NCBI RefSeq assembly: GCF_014646995.1
Contig: NZ_BMOI01000002.1
Span: forward strand, 124,496 to 188,495
Source of the DNA: Curtobacterium luteum
GTDB lineage: Bacteria; Actinomycetota; Actinomycetes; Actinomycetales; Microbacteriaceae
Reading direction: 5' to 3'
DNA: 64,000 nt
Of the stretch, positions 43,919 to 51,960 are shown piece after piece; the stretch's first letter is position 1, and each line of letters opens with the position of its first letter. The notes beneath the pieces are model-generated. The model was not told where the DNA came from, did not search any database, and saw nothing but the letters and a program-made list of their open reading frames with translations. The position numbers were made by a program, and so were the translations under genes.

Positions 43919-45589
43919 GTGACCGACGTGCTCGACCCCGAAGTCCAGCCCGCAGCATCCACCGCCGACGCGACCTGGTGGCGCCAGGCGAGCGTCTACC
44001 AGATCTACCCGCGCTCCTTCGCGGACGCGGACGGCGACGGCATCGGCGACCTGCCCGGCGTGACCGAGCGGGTGCCCTACATGGCGTCGCTCGGCGTCGA
44101 GGCGGTCTGGCTCAGCCCGTTCTACCCGTCCGCCCTCGCCGACGGCGGCTACGACGTCGACGACTACCGCGACGTCGACCCGCGCCTCGGCACGCTCGAC
44201 GACTTCGACGCGATGGTCGCAGCGCTGCACGGCGCAGGCATCCGCGTCATCGTCGACGTCGTGCCGAACCACACGAGCGACCGGCACGCGTGGTTCCGTG
44301 AGGCGCTGGCCGCTCCGGCGGGCTCCCCCGCCCGTGACCGCTACGTGTTCCGTGACGGGTCCGGTCCGGACCGGGCGGAACCGCCGGCCGACTGGGTGTC
44401 GATCTTCGGTGGCCCGGCCTGGACCGCGGTCGGCGACGGTCAGTGGTACCTGCACAACTTCGCGAAGGAGCAGCCCGACCTCAACTGGGCGAACCGCGAG
44501 GTCCGCGACGACTTCCTGCACACGCTGCGGTTCTGGTCGGACCGCGGGGTCGACGGCTTCCGCATCGACGTCGCGCACGGCCTGGCGAAGGACCTGCCCG
44601 AGGGGCCGCTGCCCACCTGGGCCGAGGTGCTCGCGAGCCCGAAGGACGGGCAGCACATCCTGTGGGACCGCGACGACGTGCACGAGATCTACGCCGAGTG
44701 GCGGAAGGTCTTCGACGAGTACACGCCGGCACGGACCGCGGTCGCCGAGGCGTGGGTCGCCGCCGACCGCCGCGCCCGCTACGCCAGCGCCGAGGGGCTC
44801 GGGCAGGCGTTCAACTTCGACCTGCTCGAGGCCGACTTCGACGCCGCGCAGTTCCGCACGATCATCGAGTTCAACCTCGGTCTCGCGGAGCAGTCCGGAT
44901 CGTCGACGACGTGGGTGTTCTCGAACCACGACGTCGTCCGGCACGCCACCCGCTACGCGCTCCCGGCCCGGAACGGCGCCGAGGAGAAGCAGGGTTCGGC
45001 GTGGCTGCTCGCCGGCGGCTCCCAGGACGACCTCGACCGGGACCTCGGTCTCCGCCGTGCCCGGGCCGCGACGCTGCTCGAACTCGCGCTCCCAGGGTCC
45101 GCCTACCTGTACCAGGGCGAGGAGCTCGGCCTGCACGAGGTCGGCGACATCCCCGACGCCGAACGACAGGACCCCGCGTTCTTCCGGAACCCGGGCGTCG
45201 ACGTCGGCCGTGACGGCTGCCGCGTGCCGATCCCGTGGACCCGACAGGGGTCGTCCTTCGGCTTCGGCGCGGGCGGCTCGCACCTGCCGCAGCCAGCCTG
45301 GTTCGCGGATTCCTCGGTCGAGGCCGAGGACGCCGACCCCGACTCGACGCTGAACCTCTACCGGAAGGCCCTCGGGCTCCGCGGCCAGCTGCAGTCCGAG
45401 GAACACCTCGAGTGGCTCGAGACCGGCCGCGACGACGTGCTCGCGTTCCGCCGTCCGAACGGGTGGACGAGTGTGACCGTGTTCGGCGACGAGCCGTACG
45501 ACCTCCCCTCCGGCGAGCTCCTGCTCGCCTCCGCGCCGGTGGCAGACGGCGCACTGTCGGGTGTGGGGACGGCCTGGTTGCGGTCCTGA
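43919..45589 (+). CDS. Glycoside hydrolase family 13 alpha-glucosidase (oligo-1,6-glucosidase-like)
   Basis: A 556-residue cytoplasmic enzyme with the GH13 regions: VIVDVVPNHTSD, DGFRIDVAHGL (nucleophile Asp), TAVAEAW (acid/base Glu) and VFSNHDVVRH (transition-state Asp); QIYPRSFADADGDGIGDLPG is typical of alpha-glucosidases. It would hydrolyse imported alpha-glucosides. GTG at 43919 has GAAAGG upstream; a GTG at 43865 overlapping the permease stop would add 18 residues. The ROK regulator gene and ABC genes form one functional unit with it. Confidence 0.92.
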   Translation: MTDVLDPEVQPAASTADATWWRQASVYQIYPRSFADADGDGIGDLPGVTERVPYMASLGVEAVWLSPFYPSALADGGYDVDDYRDVDPRLGTLDDFDAMVAALHGAGIRVIVDVVPNHTSDRHAWFREALAAPAGSPARDRYVFRDGSGPDRAEPPADWVSIFGGPAWTAVGDGQWYLHNFAKEQPDLNWANREVRDDFLHTLRFWSDRGVDGFRIDVAHGLAKDLPEGPLPTWAEVLASPKDGQHILWDRDDVHEIYAEWRKVFDEYTPARTAVAEAWVAADRRARYASAEGLGQAFNFDLLEADFDAAQFRTIIEFNLGLAEQSGSSTTWVFSNHDVVRHATRYALPARNGAEEKQGSAWLLAGGSQDDLDRDLGLRRARAATLLELALPGSAYLYQGEELGLHEVGDIPDAERQDPAFFRNPGVDVGRDGCRVPIPWTRQGSSFGFGAGGSHLPQPAWFADSSVEAEDADPDSTLNLYRKALGLRGQLQSEEHLEWLETGRDDVLAFRRPNGWTSVTVFGDEPYDLPSGELLLASAPVADGALSGVGTAWLRS

Positions 45590-45627
45590 CGGACGCGCGC
45601 GTCCTCGACGCGACCAGGAGACGGACT

Positions 45628-45658
45628 GGAGGCACGGTGCGGGCAGGCACCGTCCTCC
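45628..45658. repeat. Hairpin related to the GGACNGGAGGC repeat family
   Basis: GGACTGGAGGCACGG (45623-45637) is followed by a near-complementary arm ending at 45658 with one bulged base. The first arm resembles the dispersed palindrome at 16603 and 20618, with T for G. It lies just after the glucosidase gene. Confidence 0.5.
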
Positions 45659-45673
45659 CTCGCAGGCTCGGTC

Positions 45674-45720
45674 GGCGCGCCCGGCGCAACGCTTCGCGTT
45701 GCCGCTGAGCCGGGCGCGCC
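45674..45720. terminator. Bidirectional terminator between glucosidase and regulator genes
   Basis: 11-bp perfect outer arms (45674-45684, 45710-45720) enclose a smaller hairpin (GCAACG/CGTTGC with loop CTTCG). It separates two convergent operons. Confidence 0.75.
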
Positions 45721-45739
45721 AGTCCGTCAGGCGGTCGCG

Positions 45740-46063
45740 TCAGCGGTCCGCGTCCGGCGGGCCCGCGATCTCCCGCAGCGCCGCGAGGTGCGCGCGCCAT
45801 GCCGCCCGCCCCGCTCTCGTGAGCGTCAGCGACGTGCGCGGTGTCTTCCCCACGAAACCCTTCGACACCGCGACGTAGCCGGCGGCCTCGAGTGCGCTCA
45901 CCTGCTTGCTGAGCGCCGAGTCGGTGACCTCGACGGCGTCCCGGACCTCGCGGAAGCCGAGCGTGCCGGCGCGGTCGAGCGCGGCGACGACCGAGAACCG
46001 CACCGGGTTCTGCAGGAGGTCGTCGAGCCGGTGTCGCGGGTGCGCCCCGTCGGTGGTGGTCAC
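45740..46063 (-). CDS. Winged-helix transcriptional regulator (MarR/ArsR-like)
   Basis: A 107-residue protein consisting of one DNA-binding domain: RLDDLLQNPVRFSVVAALDR, FREVRDAVEVTDSALSKQVSALEAAGYV and a wing GKTPRTSLTLTRAG. The pattern is that of small transcriptional regulators that pair with a membrane protein and an ABC exporter. GTG at 46063 overlaps the membrane protein stop (GTGA). It likely represses its own operon and the divergent ABC genes (inference). Confidence 0.87.
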   Translation of the reverse strand: MTTTDGAHPRHRLDDLLQNPVRFSVVAALDRAGTLGFREVRDAVEVTDSALSKQVSALEAAGYVAVSKGFVGKTPRTSLTLTRAGRAAWRAHLAALREIAGPPDADR

Positions 46064-46482
46064 GATCGCGACTCCCACGCCGCGCAGGCGATCGCGACGA
46101 CGAGGACGGCACCTGAGGTGACGGCAGACCACAGCACGGAGCCGTGGACCCACGCGACGACGGCGATCGCGGCGCAGTACGTGACCGCCCAGGCCGCGAT
46201 GTACGCCGTCCACCGGCGCCCGCGGGCGAAGGCCGAACGGCCGCGGATGGCGATCGTGAACCAGAGCACGAGCGCCGTGACGACCGTGATGGTGCCGAAG
46301 TACGCGGCCCCGAAGGCACGCCCGGTGCCGAGGCCCATCGCGAAGGTGCCGAGCGACGTCGTGGCGCCCAGCGCCACGATGAACGCCACGTAGGGCCACC
46401 GCACGGCATCGTGTGCGCGGCGGGAGAGTCGGTCGGCCTGCGTCAGCAGTGCGCGGGCCTCGGACGGCTGGATCTCGGTCAT
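46060..46482 (-). CDS. Small four-helix membrane protein
   Basis: A 140-residue protein with four hydrophobic segments (WPYVAFIVALGATTSLGTFA, ITVVTALVLWFTIAI, AYIAAWAVTYCAAIAVVAW, SAVTSGAVLVVAIACAAW) arranged as two hairpins. GAGAGGGG precedes ATG 46482. Function unknown; it is co-transcribed with the regulator and divergent from an ABC-2 exporter, so an accessory or sensing role is possible. Confidence 0.8.
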   Translation of the reverse strand: MTEIQPSEARALLTQADRLSRRAHDAVRWPYVAFIVALGATTSLGTFAMGLGTGRAFGAAYFGTITVVTALVLWFTIAIRGRSAFARGRRWTAYIAAWAVTYCAAIAVVAWVHGSVLWSAVTSGAVLVVAIACAAWESRS

Positions 46483-46509
46483 GGGTTCCCCTCTCTGTTC
46501 TCCATCCTC

Positions 46510-46563
46510 GCAAGTACTTTCCACGTTGGCAAGTACCAGTCGTCGAGCGAGCGCCGGTAGGGT
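46510..46563. promoter_or_regulatory. Shared control region of the divergent regulator and ABC exporter operons
   Basis: GCAAGTAC occurs as direct repeats at 46510-46517 and 46529-46536, 19 bp apart. Rightward, TAGGGT (46558-46563) is seven bases before the ATPase ATG, suggesting a leaderless mRNA. The repeats are likely operator half-sites (inference). Confidence 0.55.
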
Positions 46564-46570
46564 CACGTGC

Positions 46571-47518
46571 ATGAGTGGGGCGAGCATCGAGGTACACGAC
46601 TTCGTCATGCGGTTCGGGGACCGCACGGTGGTGGACGGGTTGTCCTTCGACGTCTCTCCCGGCGAGACCTTCGGCCTCCTCGGCAGCAACGGCTCCGGCA
46701 AGACCACGACGATCCGGGCACTGCTCGGCATCACGACGCCGTCGTCCGGCTCGCTCACGATCGACGGACACCCCTACAGGCCGGCGACCGGCGGCATCGG
46801 CTACCTGCCCGAGGAGCGCGGCCTCTACCGCAAGGAGTCCGTCATCGACGTGATGACCTACTTCGGGCAGCTCCGTGGTCTCGGGCGCGCCGAGGCCGCC
46901 GCGTGGAGCTCCGAGTACCTGGCACGGGTCGGGCTCGCCGACCGCGCGAAGCTCCGCGTCGACAAGCTCTCCGGCGGCCAGCAGCAGAAGGTGCAGCTCG
47001 GCATCACGATCATGGACCGGCCGCGCCTGCTCATCCTCGACGAGCCGACGAAGGGTCTCGACCCGGTGAACCGTCGCCTGCTGCTCGACCTGGTCGACGA
47101 GCGGAAGGCCGACGGCGCGACGGTGGTCCTCGTCACGCACCACATGGACGAGGTCGAGCGGCTCTGCGACCGGATCCTCCTGCTCAAGGACGGCACGGCG
47201 GCCGCGTACGGGTCCATCCCGGACGTGCAGGACGCCTTCGGCGGCGCCGTCGCGAAGGTCGGCCTCGACGGTCCGGTGCCCCCGTCCCCGCTCTACCGAC
47301 TCGCCCGGCACGAGGGTCACGTCGCCTACCTCGTCCCGACGCGTGCCGCCGCCGCGGACGGGTCGGACATCCTCGCCTCGTTGGTCGGTACCGGGGTCCA
47401 CGTGACCGGCTTCGAGATGCGGCGGATCCCCCTCGACGAGATCTTCGTGCAGGTCTACGGGCACGACGCCGGCGAAGACCTGGTCGCCGACGAGCCGCGG
47501 CAGGGAGCAGCAGCGTGA
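46571..47518 (+). CDS. ABC transporter ATP-binding protein (NatA type)
   Basis: A 315-residue ATPase: Walker A GSNGSGKTT, GYLPEERGLY (Q-loop region), signature KLSGGQQQKVQLG, Walker B LLILDEPTKGLDP and VTHHMDEVERL, with a C-terminal regulatory extension. The PEERGLY form is typical of NatA-like sodium or drug exporter ATPases. Its stop overlaps the GTG of the permease gene. Confidence 0.93.
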   Translation: MSGASIEVHDFVMRFGDRTVVDGLSFDVSPGETFGLLGSNGSGKTTTIRALLGITTPSSGSLTIDGHPYRPATGGIGYLPEERGLYRKESVIDVMTYFGQLRGLGRAEAAAWSSEYLARVGLADRAKLRVDKLSGGQQQKVQLGITIMDRPRLLILDEPTKGLDPVNRRLLLDLVDERKADGATVVLVTHHMDEVERLCDRILLLKDGTAAAYGSIPDVQDAFGGAVAKVGLDGPVPPSPLYRLARHEGHVAYLVPTRAAAADGSDILASLVGTGVHVTGFEMRRIPLDEIFVQVYGHDAGEDLVADEPRQGAAA

Positions 47519-48741
47519 GCCGGCTCGGGACGGTCGTGCGGTTCGAGTTCGTCCGCGCCGTCAAGAAGCCCGCGTTCTGGATCGGCACCCTGGCGCTGCC
47601 CGTGGTGATCGTGCTCGTGACGCTGCTCGTCGGCCTCGGGCAGTCGGCCGGCGCGGACTCGGTCGTGTCGAACAGCTCCGCGACGAAGACCCCGTTCCGC
47701 TACGTCGACCACTCCGGACTCGTGTCCGAGCAAGTCGCCGCGAAGTGGGGTGGGACCCGCTCCACCGACGCCGCGGCGGACAGCGCGGCAGTCCGTGCCG
47801 GCCGGCTCGACGCCTTCATCGAGTTCCCCGAGTCACCCGCGACCGCACCGATCCGGGTGGAGGCCGCCGACCGCGGACTCTTCGGCAACGGGCGGTACTC
47901 GTCGCTCGCGGAGCGGGTGGTCGAGCAGAGCGTCGCGGCCGCGGTGGACGACCCGCAGGCCGTGCAGCTCCTCCGCGACCCGCCGGACACGACGGTGACG
48001 ACCTACGCCGACGGCGCGGTCGCCCCGGGGTGGTTGTCGGTGCTGCCGCCGGCGCTGTTCGCGGCGGCGTTCTTCGGGCTCGTGATCCTGCTCGCGGCAC
48101 GCATGGTCACCGTGGTCGTCGAGGAGAAGGAGAACCGGATCTCGGAGATGATCCTCACGACGGTGACCGCCGGGGACCTCATCCGCGGCAAGGTCATCGC
48201 CATGCTGCTGGTCGGGCTCGTCCAGATCGGAGTGTTCCTGCTGCCCGGGCTCGTGACCTTCGCGGTCGCGCTCCCCCTGTTCGCGTCGCGACTCGGCGGG
48301 ATCGTCGTCGACCCCTGGCGGATGCTCGTGGGTGCACTCTTGCTCGTCGGCGGGGTGCTGCTCGCCTCCGGGCTGTTCGTCAGCGTCGGTGCCGCGGTCC
48401 CGTCGATCAAGGACGCCTCGTCGCTGCAGTCGGCCGCGATCTTCGCCCTGATCATCCCGGTCTACGCGGTGTTCTTCGTGGCCACGAACCCGACGTCGCC
48501 GGTCGCCGCGTTCTTCACGTACTTCCCGACGTTCACCCCGGTGACCGCCATGGTGCGGAACGCGGTGGGATCGCTCAGCGTCACCGAGTCGATCGTCTGC
48601 ATCGTGATCGTCTACGTGGTCGCTGCGGCGCTGCTGTGGTTCGCGCAGTACCTGTTCCGGCACTCGGTCGCGCAGTACGGGTCGAAGGTGACCCTCAAGC
48701 AGATCGCGTCGTGGCGTCGCGGACGGCCGACCGCTCGGTGA
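47515..48741 (+). CDS. ABC-2 type transporter permease (NatB type)
   Basis: A 408-residue protein with one N-terminal helix (FWIGTLALPVVIVLVTLLVG), a large external domain of about 150 residues and five more helices, including EEKENRISEMILTTVTAGDLIRG-type coupling sequence. This matches NatB/YhaP permeases that export sodium or other compounds. GTG at 47515 overlaps the ATPase stop. The end overlaps the convergent TetR gene by 47 bp. Confidence 0.92.
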   Translation: MSRLGTVVRFEFVRAVKKPAFWIGTLALPVVIVLVTLLVGLGQSAGADSVVSNSSATKTPFRYVDHSGLVSEQVAAKWGGTRSTDAAADSAAVRAGRLDAFIEFPESPATAPIRVEAADRGLFGNGRYSSLAERVVEQSVAAAVDDPQAVQLLRDPPDTTVTTYADGAVAPGWLSVLPPALFAAAFFGLVILLAARMVTVVVEEKENRISEMILTTVTAGDLIRGKVIAMLLVGLVQIGVFLLPGLVTFAVALPLFASRLGGIVVDPWRMLVGALLLVGGVLLASGLFVSVGAAVPSIKDASSLQSAAIFALIIPVYAVFFVATNPTSPVAAFFTYFPTFTPVTAMVRNAVGSLSVTESIVCIVIVYVVAAALLWFAQYLFRHSVAQYGSKVTLKQIASWRRGRPTAR

Positions 48742-49429
48742 CGCTCGGCGGCGAGACCGGAGCAGCACCCTGCGCCGGAGCGGGCGCCGCCGACCCGGCT
48801 TGCTGCGCGGGCGCGTCGTCGAGGTCCCACGCCGGCACCTCGCGCTGCCGCCAGCCCTGCCGCAGCGTGCGGACCGCCCGGTCGTACTCGACGAGGACGT
48901 CGACGTGCGGGCGCACGAGCATCTGGATCTGCAGGCCCTCGTAGACGGCGAGGAGCTGGGTCGCGGCGACGTCGGCCGGGACCACCGCCTGCTCGACGTC
49001 GGCGTCGAAGTCGCGCTGCAGGCCTCGCGTCAGGTTGCCGACGTACTCCTCGAACCGCTTGCGGAACAGCTCCGCGAACCCGGTCTCCGCGGCGGCGATG
49101 TTGATCACGCCCGCGAGCACCCGGACGAGCCCGGGGTCGGCGACGTCCTCGGCGAGGGTCATCCGGAGGTGCTCGATGGTGCAGCTCGGTTGCACGGTGC
49201 GTCGCGTTCCCCGGAGCTGGGTCCAACGGTCGTAGGTGACGAGCAGCAGCGCGTCCCAGGTCGGGAAGACGCGGGCGACGGCGTCGAGGGGCACCCCGGC
49301 CACCTCGGCGACGACGGCGGCGTCGACCTGGTCGAACGGGTGCAGCCGGTAGGCGCGGATGGCGCCCCGGACGATCCGCTCCGCGAGCGACTGTTCGTCC
49401 TCGAGCGCGGCCGCGTGGTTCTCGGTCAT
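48695..49429 (-). CDS. TetR-family transcriptional regulator
   Basis: A 244-residue protein with a TetR HTH (IVRGAIRAYRLHPFDQVDAA, EVAGVPLDAVARVFPTWDAL) and a helical ligand domain. The C-terminus (DAPAQQAGSAAPAPAQGAAP and beyond) is Ala/Pro-rich low complexity and runs into the convergent permease gene. ATG at 49429 is preceded by TGCAAT at six bases, so it may be leaderless. The target is unclear; no divergent partner lies directly upstream. Confidence 0.88.
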   Translation of the reverse strand: MTENHAAALEDEQSLAERIVRGAIRAYRLHPFDQVDAAVVAEVAGVPLDAVARVFPTWDALLLVTYDRWTQLRGTRRTVQPSCTIEHLRMTLAEDVADPGLVRVLAGVINIAAAETGFAELFRKRFEEYVGNLTRGLQRDFDADVEQAVVPADVAATQLLAVYEGLQIQMLVRPHVDVLVEYDRAVRTLRQGWRQREVPAWDLDDAPAQQAGSAAPAPAQGAAPVSPPSVTERSAVRDATTRSA

Positions 49430-49453
49430 CCGCCCATTGCACCCGAAGAGTGA

Positions 49454-49465
49454 GCAGATGTCTGC
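49454..49465. promoter_or_regulatory. Candidate TetR autoregulatory site
   Basis: GCAGATGTCTGC is a near-palindrome (5-bp arms) 25 bp upstream of the TetR start. The position fits autoregulation. Short, so tentative. Confidence 0.35.
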
Positions 49466-49533
49466 AACCCGACCGGGGGTGTCGCGGTGACCGGTGGGGA
49501 ACGCGCGGTCCGTGGCGGATCCGAGCCGTGCCT

Positions 49534-49576
49534 CCCGGCCGTCAGCCGACCGTCACCGGCGCCGCTGACGGCCGGG
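49534..49576 (-). terminator. Hairpin overlapping the pnuC stop
   Basis: 13-bp perfect arms (49534-49546, 49564-49576) with a 17-nt loop straddle the end of the PnuC gene. Confidence 0.6.
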
Positions 49577-50207
49577 TGCGCTGCCGCATCCAGACGAAGA
49601 ATCCGGTCAGCGTGAAGACGCCGTAGAAGACGTACATCAGCCCGGACGCGTAGTAGCCGGCCGAGAACAGCAGCGGGACGCCGACGAGGTCGACGGCGAC
49701 CCAGATGAGCCAGAACTCCACCCACCCCTTCGCCATGCCGTAGGTCGCGAGGAGCGACCCGACGAAGATCCACGCGTCGCTCCAGACCGGCTCGTACGAG
49801 CCGAGGGCGCGGAACAGGGGGGTCAGGAGCGCGGTGCCGCCCACCATGCCCAGGACGAGCAGTCCGCGGGTCCGCCAGGAGGCCCAGCTCGGGTCGATCA
49901 CGGTCGTCGCCTCCGCAGGACGGTGCGTCCAGCGGTACCAGCCGTACACGCTCACGACGATGAACATCACCTGGCGGCCGGCCTGGCCGAGCAGGTTCAC
50001 CGGGTTCGGGGTGTCGAAGAGCGACCCCATGAAGACGGTGAAGAGGAGTGCGTTGCCGAGGATGCCGACCGGCCACGCCCAGACCTTGCGGCGCATGCCC
50101 CCGAGGGCGCTGAGCAGGCCGAACACGTTGCCGATCACCTCGCGCCAGAGCACGGTCTGGTCGCCGATGACGATCTGCGCGTCGAACAACCACCGCACGA
50201 TGCCCAT
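49542..50207 (-). CDS. pnuC: Nicotinamide riboside transporter PnuC
   Basis: A 221-residue membrane protein of the PnuC family with about seven helices: VIGNVFGLLSALGGMRRKVWAWPVG near the start, SVYGWYRWTHR (the WxxW-type substrate region) and WLIWVAVDLVGVPLLFSAGYY. It allows entry of nicotinamide riboside for NAD synthesis. GAGGAGGG precedes ATG 50207. No NadR/NMN kinase gene lies beside it. Confidence 0.9.
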   Translation of the reverse strand: MGIVRWLFDAQIVIGDQTVLWREVIGNVFGLLSALGGMRRKVWAWPVGILGNALLFTVFMGSLFDTPNPVNLLGQAGRQVMFIVVSVYGWYRWTHRPAEATTVIDPSWASWRTRGLLVLGMVGGTALLTPLFRALGSYEPVWSDAWIFVGSLLATYGMAKGWVEFWLIWVAVDLVGVPLLFSAGYYASGLMYVFYGVFTLTGFFVWMRQRTRPSAAPVTVG

Positions 50208-50343
50208 GGGCCCTCCTCGTCTCCGGTCGGTGCAACGGTAGGGCGTGCAGGCGCATTCCAGCGGCCGTGCTGCGCGGTGTGACGGCGGGCGGGCGGCGTC
50301 GCACGGCGCGGCGCCCCGGCCCACGGGGCTACGCTCGGGGACC

Positions 50344-50871
50344 GTGACGGACGGAGTTGCTCGGGCGAAGGCGCTGCTCGCAGAGGCGACACGGGCGCTC
50401 GACGCCGCGGACGCCCGTGACGAGGCCCTCGGCGAGTACGTCGAGCCGAGGGCGCTCCTCGGCATCAGGCGCGATCCCACGATCCGCTCGCTCGGCCGGG
50501 TGTGGCGGGTCGGCGCGCTGCTGCTCGGCTCCTCCCCCGAGACGGCCGAGCGGGTCTGGGCGACCGGCCGCATCACCCGCGTCACCGAACCGGGGCGGTC
50601 GCAGTTCGTGTCGGTGTCGGCCGAGGTGCGCCGGGCCTACCGGGCGGCAGCGCAGAAGGGGCACTCCGCCCCGGGTGACACCGTGAACCACAGCGCGGCA
50701 CCGATCCCGCTCGACGAGACCCTGGTCCGGTCGGACGGGGTGCTCTTCGTCGAGGGCGATGAGCCGTTCGTCCGGTGGTCCCCCACGGCGGGCGACGCGG
50801 TGCCGCTCGAGGGGTACCTCGCGGACCGGGTGGCGTTGCTCGTCGACCCGCCGAAGGGTGCCACGGACTGA
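50344..50871 (+). CDS. Conserved hypothetical protein
   Basis: A 175-residue soluble protein, helical at the N-terminus (ARAKALLAEATRALDAADAR), with WRVGALLLGSSPETAERVWA and a C-terminal half with VRWSPTAGDAVPLEGYLADR. No signal or membrane segment. The GTG start follows TACGCT (50330-50335) by eight bases, pointing to a leaderless transcript. I do not recognise the family. It is alone between pnuC and an SDR gene. Confidence 0.75.
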   Translation: MTDGVARAKALLAEATRALDAADARDEALGEYVEPRALLGIRRDPTIRSLGRVWRVGALLLGSSPETAERVWATGRITRVTEPGRSQFVSVSAEVRRAYRAAAQKGHSAPGDTVNHSAAPIPLDETLVRSDGVLFVEGDEPFVRWSPTAGDAVPLEGYLADRVALLVDPPKGATD

Positions 50872-50907
50872 GCGCCGCGGGTAGGGGCGACCGACCGCGG
50901 GACCGGA

Positions 50908-51795
50908 CTACAACGAGAAGCCGCCGTCAGACGTCAGTACCTGCCCCACCACCCAGCTGCCGGACGACGTCGCCAGCCACCCGATGAGCTCGGCCGGGTC
51001 CTGCGGCCTCCCGACCCGGCCGAACGGCGTGCTCGCGAGGTACTCGTCGAGCCCGTCGAGCGACCGGTCGGTCGTCTCCGGGTCCATGTAGCCCGTGTTG
51101 ACCGGCCCGGGGTTGACCGTGTTGAGCACGATGCCGAGCTCGAGCAACTCCTTGGCGACGGTGGCGGTGACCCCGGCGAGCGCGGCCTTGCTCGCGGCGT
51201 AGGCGACCTCGCCGATCATCGCGCCGTGGATCTGTCCCGAGGTCATCCAGAAGACGTGTCCCTGGGCCTCGTCGTACGGTCCCGACCCCGCGATCCGGTC
51301 GCCGGGGCGCCGCGGCGTCTCCGTCCGCGGTGCCCGGCGCCGGGCGAACTCGGCGGTGAGCAGGAGCGTCGCCCGGGTGTTGACCTCCCAGAACGCGCTG
51401 AGCCGCTCGGGGGTCATGTCGAGGATGCTGCCGTCGCCGCCGCTCTTGGCGTGGTTGCAGACGAGCACGTCGAGGTCGCCGGTGAGCGCAGCTGCCGTGT
51501 CGATCAGCGCCGGGATCGTGGACGGGTCCGACAGGTCACCCGGGAGGTCCGCGAACCGGGCGCCGTCGGTCAGGTGCTCGCGGAGGCCGGCACGGACGGC
51601 GTCGAGGTCGTCACCGCCCCACGGCAGGTCGAGGTCGTGGGGGCGGTGGTGGTGCACGACGATGCTCGCGCCGAGGTCGGCGAGCTTCGCGGCGACGGCG
51701 AACCCGATGCCGCGGCGGCGCGAGACACCGGTGACGAGGGCGGTCTTGCCGGCCAGGGGCAGAGACGGGTGCCGGGGCGGGAGAGTGGAGGGCAT
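50908..51795 (-). CDS. Short-chain dehydrogenase/reductase (SDR)
   Basis: A 295-residue SDR with the cofactor motif ALVTGVSRRRGIGFAVA (an insertion-containing TGxxxGxG variant), DVLVCNHAKSGG in place of NNAG, and catalytic Tyr-Lys in VAYAASKAAL. It resembles FabG-like oxidoreductases. ATG at 51795 follows AAAGG. The substrate is unknown; it is divergent from the photolyase gene. Confidence 0.88.
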   Translation of the reverse strand: MPSTLPPRHPSLPLAGKTALVTGVSRRRGIGFAVAAKLADLGASIVVHHHRPHDLDLPWGGDDLDAVRAGLREHLTDGARFADLPGDLSDPSTIPALIDTAAALTGDLDVLVCNHAKSGGDGSILDMTPERLSAFWEVNTRATLLLTAEFARRRAPRTETPRRPGDRIAGSGPYDEAQGHVFWMTSGQIHGAMIGEVAYAASKAALAGVTATVAKELLELGIVLNTVNPGPVNTGYMDPETTDRSLDGLDEYLASTPFGRVGRPQDPAELIGWLATSSGSWVVGQVLTSDGGFSL

Positions 51796-51960
51796 GCTGA
51801 ACCTTTCGACGGCGCCGAGCGGCGCACGGGTGGGAGTCGGGGAACGGTTCAGCGGCACTGCATGCCCGTCACCCTACACATCGCGCGCCACCCGCGGAGT
51901 CGCCGTGGAGTCGGGGGACGCCCCGCGCCGGGCCCCGGGCGCTCGCGTACCGTCCGGCGC

